Below, one piece after another: positions 61,641 through 64,000 of a stretch of DNA of 64,000 nt. Both the position numbers and the translations under genes were made by a program. The DNA lies in the NCBI GenBank assembly GCA_024691325.1, contig JAILNR010000003.1, positions 1 through 64,000 on the forward strand. Direction: 5' to 3'. The stretch's first letter is position 1, and each line of letters starts with the position of its first letter. The notes under the pieces are model-generated. The model searched no databases, was not told where the DNA came from, and worked only from the letters and a program-made list of their open reading frames with translations. Origin of the DNA: Saccharofermentans sp. GTDB taxonomy: Bacteria; Bacillota; Clostridia; Saccharofermentanales; Saccharofermentanaceae.

Positions 61641-61680
61641 TGTCGTTTTTTGTCGTTTTTTGTATCCAATTGTCTCCCAA
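61641..61680 (+). promoter_or_regulatory. Four TGT(C/A) motifs at exact 10-bp spacing upstream of nuclease-like gene 2
   Basis: Units TGTCGTTTTT, TGTCGTTTTT, TGTATCCAAT and TGTCTCCCAA start at 61641, 61651, 61661 and 61671. After 18 bp comes TAGAAT (61699-61704), then 6 bases to the ATG. Spacing is identical to the element at 54152-54191. Confidence 0.7.
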
Positions 61681-61710
61681 ACGAGGAAAACAAGCAGATA
61701 GAATTAATCC

Positions 61711-62472
61711 ATGATCATCAATAAGCAACATCACGAGTTATTACTCTCATACTATAAAGAACAATATATGAAACTGCCTCACGGGCGGATAGAAACGCAC
61801 CGCGGTAAACCTGTAATCGCATTGATTTATGATCCGAACGATCCTGAAGTTACTTCCCGGCATACAAGACGGTTCGTGCTGACCTCAAAGAACGGACAAT
61901 TCTATCAGAAACTGATCGAAGAATCGTCAGATATCAAAAGAAAGATAGACGAGCTGACTGACAAATGGAACAACACATATAAGGGATTACCGCAAACCAT
62001 TCATTTCCCGCTTAAGAAACGGTCAGCCACCGGCATCTCCACGAAGACATATTTGAACAGCCTACCCAATCAGAATCCGCGCGAATATGACAATGAGATC
62101 ATCTACAAAGACCAGCGTTTAAGATCAAAGAACGAACTGATCGTATGTCAGGCGTTGGACAAAATGGGCTACGAATACAAAACAGAGATTATTATCAATA
62201 CAAACGAATACTATTCGTTCGCTCCGGACTTAACTTACTACATAAAAGAACTCGAGAAACCGGTGGCTATGGAAATCGACGGTGCGATGGACAAAGAAGG
62301 TTACTTCGATAAGGCAGAGGACAGAAAGAGGTACTACATAAAGAATGGATACAAGGAATTCAAAGATGTCGTCTTCTTCAGACTTAATGAAGGCAAATCA
62401 TTCGATTATGACCGGCTGGAGGCGGTCATACAGTCTACAATACTTGTAAACCTGAACGATATTATTACTTAA
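61711..62472 (+). CDS. DUF559/Vsr-like PD-(D/E)xK-fold protein, paralogue 2
   Basis: 253 residues, aligned end to end with the protein at 54222 (roughly half the residues identical by eye). LRSKNELIVCQALDKMGYEY, FAPDLTYYIKELEKP, VAMEIDGAMDKEGYFDKAED, RKRYYIKNGY and DVVFFRLNEG give the PD ... ExD ... R nuclease-like pattern. The region before the core (KLPHGRIETHRGKPVIALIY) is shared only with the paralogue here. No ribosome site within 20 bases of the ATG. Overlaps the convergent EAL gene by 4 bp. Role unknown; not next to a methyltransferase, so not an obvious restriction system. Confidence 0.65.
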   Translation: MIINKQHHELLLSYYKEQYMKLPHGRIETHRGKPVIALIYDPNDPEVTSRHTRRFVLTSKNGQFYQKLIEESSDIKRKIDELTDKWNNTYKGLPQTIHFPLKKRSATGISTKTYLNSLPNQNPREYDNEIIYKDQRLRSKNELIVCQALDKMGYEYKTEIIINTNEYYSFAPDLTYYIKELEKPVAMEIDGAMDKEGYFDKAEDRKRYYIKNGYKEFKDVVFFRLNEGKSFDYDRLEAVIQSTILVNLNDIIT

Positions 62473-64000
62473 ACTTCATTGCCGGCTCTTCTGCGGAACC
62501 AGTCTTTCTCGAAGTCTTCGACGGGAACCGGCTTCGAGAAGTAATATCCCTGGAACAGCTTACATCCCATGCCCGCGAGTTTCTGATACTGCTCGAACGT
62601 CTCGACACCCTCGGTAAGAGAGACGATGCCCAGATCCTCGGACATATTAATGATATTCTGAATTATCGTATTCGAACGCGGGTTCTTCTCCGAATCCTTA
62701 AGGAACATCATGTCTATCTTAAGCACGTCGACCGGCATATCCTTAAGAAGATTAAACGAAGAATATCCGCTTCCGAAGTCGTCTATCTCAACTATAAATC
62801 CAAGCTTTCTGAATTCATCAACGATCTTAAGCCTGTCGTCCGAATCACTCATCATGACTGACTCGGTGATCTCGATACGGAGCTTGACGGGGTCGATCTT
62901 AAACTCCTCGACCAGGAATCTGATCTCCTTAACAACGTCGAGGAAATAGAAATCCTTCGGTGAGATATTAACGGAGATGAATGCATCTATGCCGCGCGAA
63001 GCCCAGTCTGTGAGGATCTCGCACGCGCATCTCCACATATACTTATCAACTTCGGCGATAAGGCCGTTCTTCTCGAATACGGGGATAAAAGCCGCCGGGC
63101 TTAAGTAACCGTCATCAGGGTGTATCCAGCGCACGAGCGCCTCGGCTCCGACCAGCGTTCCATCATTATTAACAATAGGCTGCAGATACGGACGCATCTG
63201 CTTCTCCTTGATGGCATCCTGAAGCTGGTTAGATATCAACTGATCATAAACGATCTCATCACGGAGCATGTCATCGTAGTAAACGATGTGCTCCACAGAA
63301 TCCTCGTTAAGTTTGCTCGTGGCAAGACGCGCACTCTCGAACATAAGGTCAACATCAGACTCATCGTCAGGCGCTGCCTCATAGATACCGATGTGGATAA
63401 CAATATGATGCTCAAGATTGTTGTCTTTAATTGTAAAGTTCGATAAAGCTTCCTCAAGACGGCCCTCATCAAACAGGTCTTTCCTGACAAGAAGTCCGAA
63501 CGTGTGCGTTGAGATCTTGCCGTAGATCGCGTTCTTCTGGGCGTTCTTTTTAATGTTTTCCGCGATTGTCTTCAGCGTCAGGTCACCGAACTGATTTCCG
63601 AAGACGTCGTTTATTATGTTGAAGTTGCTGATGTTAACGTAAAGGATAAGATGCGTGTGCTTCTTGTCAGACTTAAGCCTCTTATCAATACACTCGTTAA
63701 GATACTCTCTCGCGTAAAGTCCGGTAAGAGAATCGTGCGTCGAGTTGTACATCTGCTTCATAAACTCACGCTGAGACTCAGTGCTGTCGTGAATGTTAAG
63801 AAGCATTCCGCTCAGATTATCATTCGTATCCGTGACAGGGCGCGTGTCGAGGTTGTAGTACCTGGTGTCATCACCCTCACCTATCTCCACGTTATTGCTC
63901 CACTCAGGATTACTAAACTCAATCTCTCCGAAAAGAGCCTGCAGGTTATCCTTGACGTTATCGTACTCGCCTTCCTTAACGCCGCCCATAAAGCAGCCGG
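62469..64000 (-). CDS. EAL-domain cyclic-di-GMP phosphodiesterase with degenerate GGDEF (partial at right edge)
   Basis: At least 506 residues; the frame is open to 64000, so the N-terminus (probably a sensor plus PAS domain) lies outside. A PAS-like end (YYNLDTRPVTDTNDNLSGML) leads to a GGDEF domain whose signature is YGKISTHTFGLLV, so it cannot make c-di-GMP. The EAL domain looks intact: GAEALVRWIHP, SVNISPKDF, RIEITESVMM, IDDFGSGYSSFNLL, VLKIDMMFL, SLTEGVETFEQ and QGYYFSKP hold the metal-binding and catalytic Glu/Asp/Lys. Expected to hydrolyse c-di-GMP. Confidence 0.92.
   Translation of the reverse strand, partial: GCFMGGVKEGEYDNVKDNLQALFGEIEFSNPEWSNNVEIGEGDDTRYYNLDTRPVTDTNDNLSGMLLNIHDSTESQREFMKQMYNSTHDSLTGLYAREYLNECIDKRLKSDKKHTHLILYVNISNFNIINDVFGNQFGDLTLKTIAENIKKNAQKNAIYGKISTHTFGLLVRKDLFDEGRLEEALSNFTIKDNNLEHHIVIHIGIYEAAPDDESDVDLMFESARLATSKLNEDSVEHIVYYDDMLRDEIVYDQLISNQLQDAIKEKQMRPYLQPIVNNDGTLVGAEALVRWIHPDDGYLSPAAFIPVFEKNGLIAEVDKYMWRCACEILTDWASRGIDAFISVNISPKDFYFLDVVKEIRFLVEEFKIDPVKLRIEITESVMMSDSDDRLKIVDEFRKLGFIVEIDDFGSGYSSFNLLKDMPVDVLKIDMMFLKDSEKNPRSNTIIQNIINMSEDLGIVSLTEGVETFEQYQKLAGMGCKLFQGYYFSKPVPVEDFEKDWFRRRAGNEV

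Noticed and set aside
62469..64000. Diguanylate cyclase activity
   Set aside because: The GGDEF signature is replaced by STHTF, so the catalytic site is missing.

Overview
The window looks like a chromosome segment of an anaerobic Clostridia-type Bacillota (Lachnospiraceae or Oscillospiraceae/Saccharofermentans-like gut or rumen bacterium). This rests on the family content: secreted DUF5648-repeat proteins, DUF6020, DUF2142 and DUF4298 proteins, a glycerol-3-phosphate-dehydrogenase-type FAD/FAD/DUF1667 trio, an LtaS-like enzyme, CPBP proteases, and purine-rich ribosome sites. No rRNA, tRNA, CRISPR array or phage was recognised.

Layout. (1) 1-12.7 kb: glycan-related membrane proteins and glycosyltransferases. 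A unit of a secreted DUF5648 protein (minus) next to a 534-residue DUF6020 membrane protein (plus) occurs twice, so an old segmental duplication is likely. (2) 12.9-13.7 kb: a nested insertion-sequence scar, made of an internally deleted IS66-type element with perfect 15-bp ends joined to the tail of an IS3-family element. (3) 13.7-40 kb: one long leftward polysaccharide locus. It starts at a good promoter near 40.06 kb and holds a Wzz-like chain-length protein, a membrane 4,6-dehydratase, aminotransferase, priming transferase, four or five glycosyltransferases, Wzx, Wzy, an acetyltransferase, the FAD trio and an orphan rmlC. The stretch from about 14.5 to 36 kb is visibly richer in A+T than its flanks and is probably a transferred serotype cassette.

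The most interesting system is at 26.9-33.4 kb. Genes for a UDP-HexNAc 6-dehydrogenase, a WbpB/WlbA-like 3-dehydrogenase and a WbpE-like 3-aminotransferase surround a complete acetyl-CoA thiolase, a FabG/PhaB-like reductase and an LpxD-like acyltransferase. Read together they predict on-site synthesis of 3-hydroxybutyryl-CoA and its use to N-acylate a 3-amino-uronic acid, giving a 2-acetamido-3-(3-hydroxybutanamido) uronic acid in the surface polysaccharide. No lipid A pathway or butyrate pathway is present to explain these genes otherwise.

(4) 40-45.4 kb: more envelope genes (membrane protein, DUF4298, LtaS-like enzyme, acyltransferase, a kinase-like protein). (5) 45.4-48.5 kb: cysK and, divergently, an ammonium transporter fused to a PII domain, preceded by a strong promoter and two tandem hairpin terminators. 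(6) 48.5-54 kb: CPBP protease and a tight beta-mannosidase / mannose-isomerase-like / fructokinase operon that would turn mannosides into fructose-6-phosphate. (7) 54-64 kb: two paralogous nuclease-like genes whose upstream regions share four TGTC motifs spaced exactly 10 bp, an HTH-AbrB fusion regulator, acyltransferase, divergent TetR/MATE pair, SDR and aldo-keto reductases, a flavin-binding-fold protein, a phosphoesterase, and an EAL protein cut by the right edge. Three coding sequences carry likely frameshifts or slippage-prone tracts.
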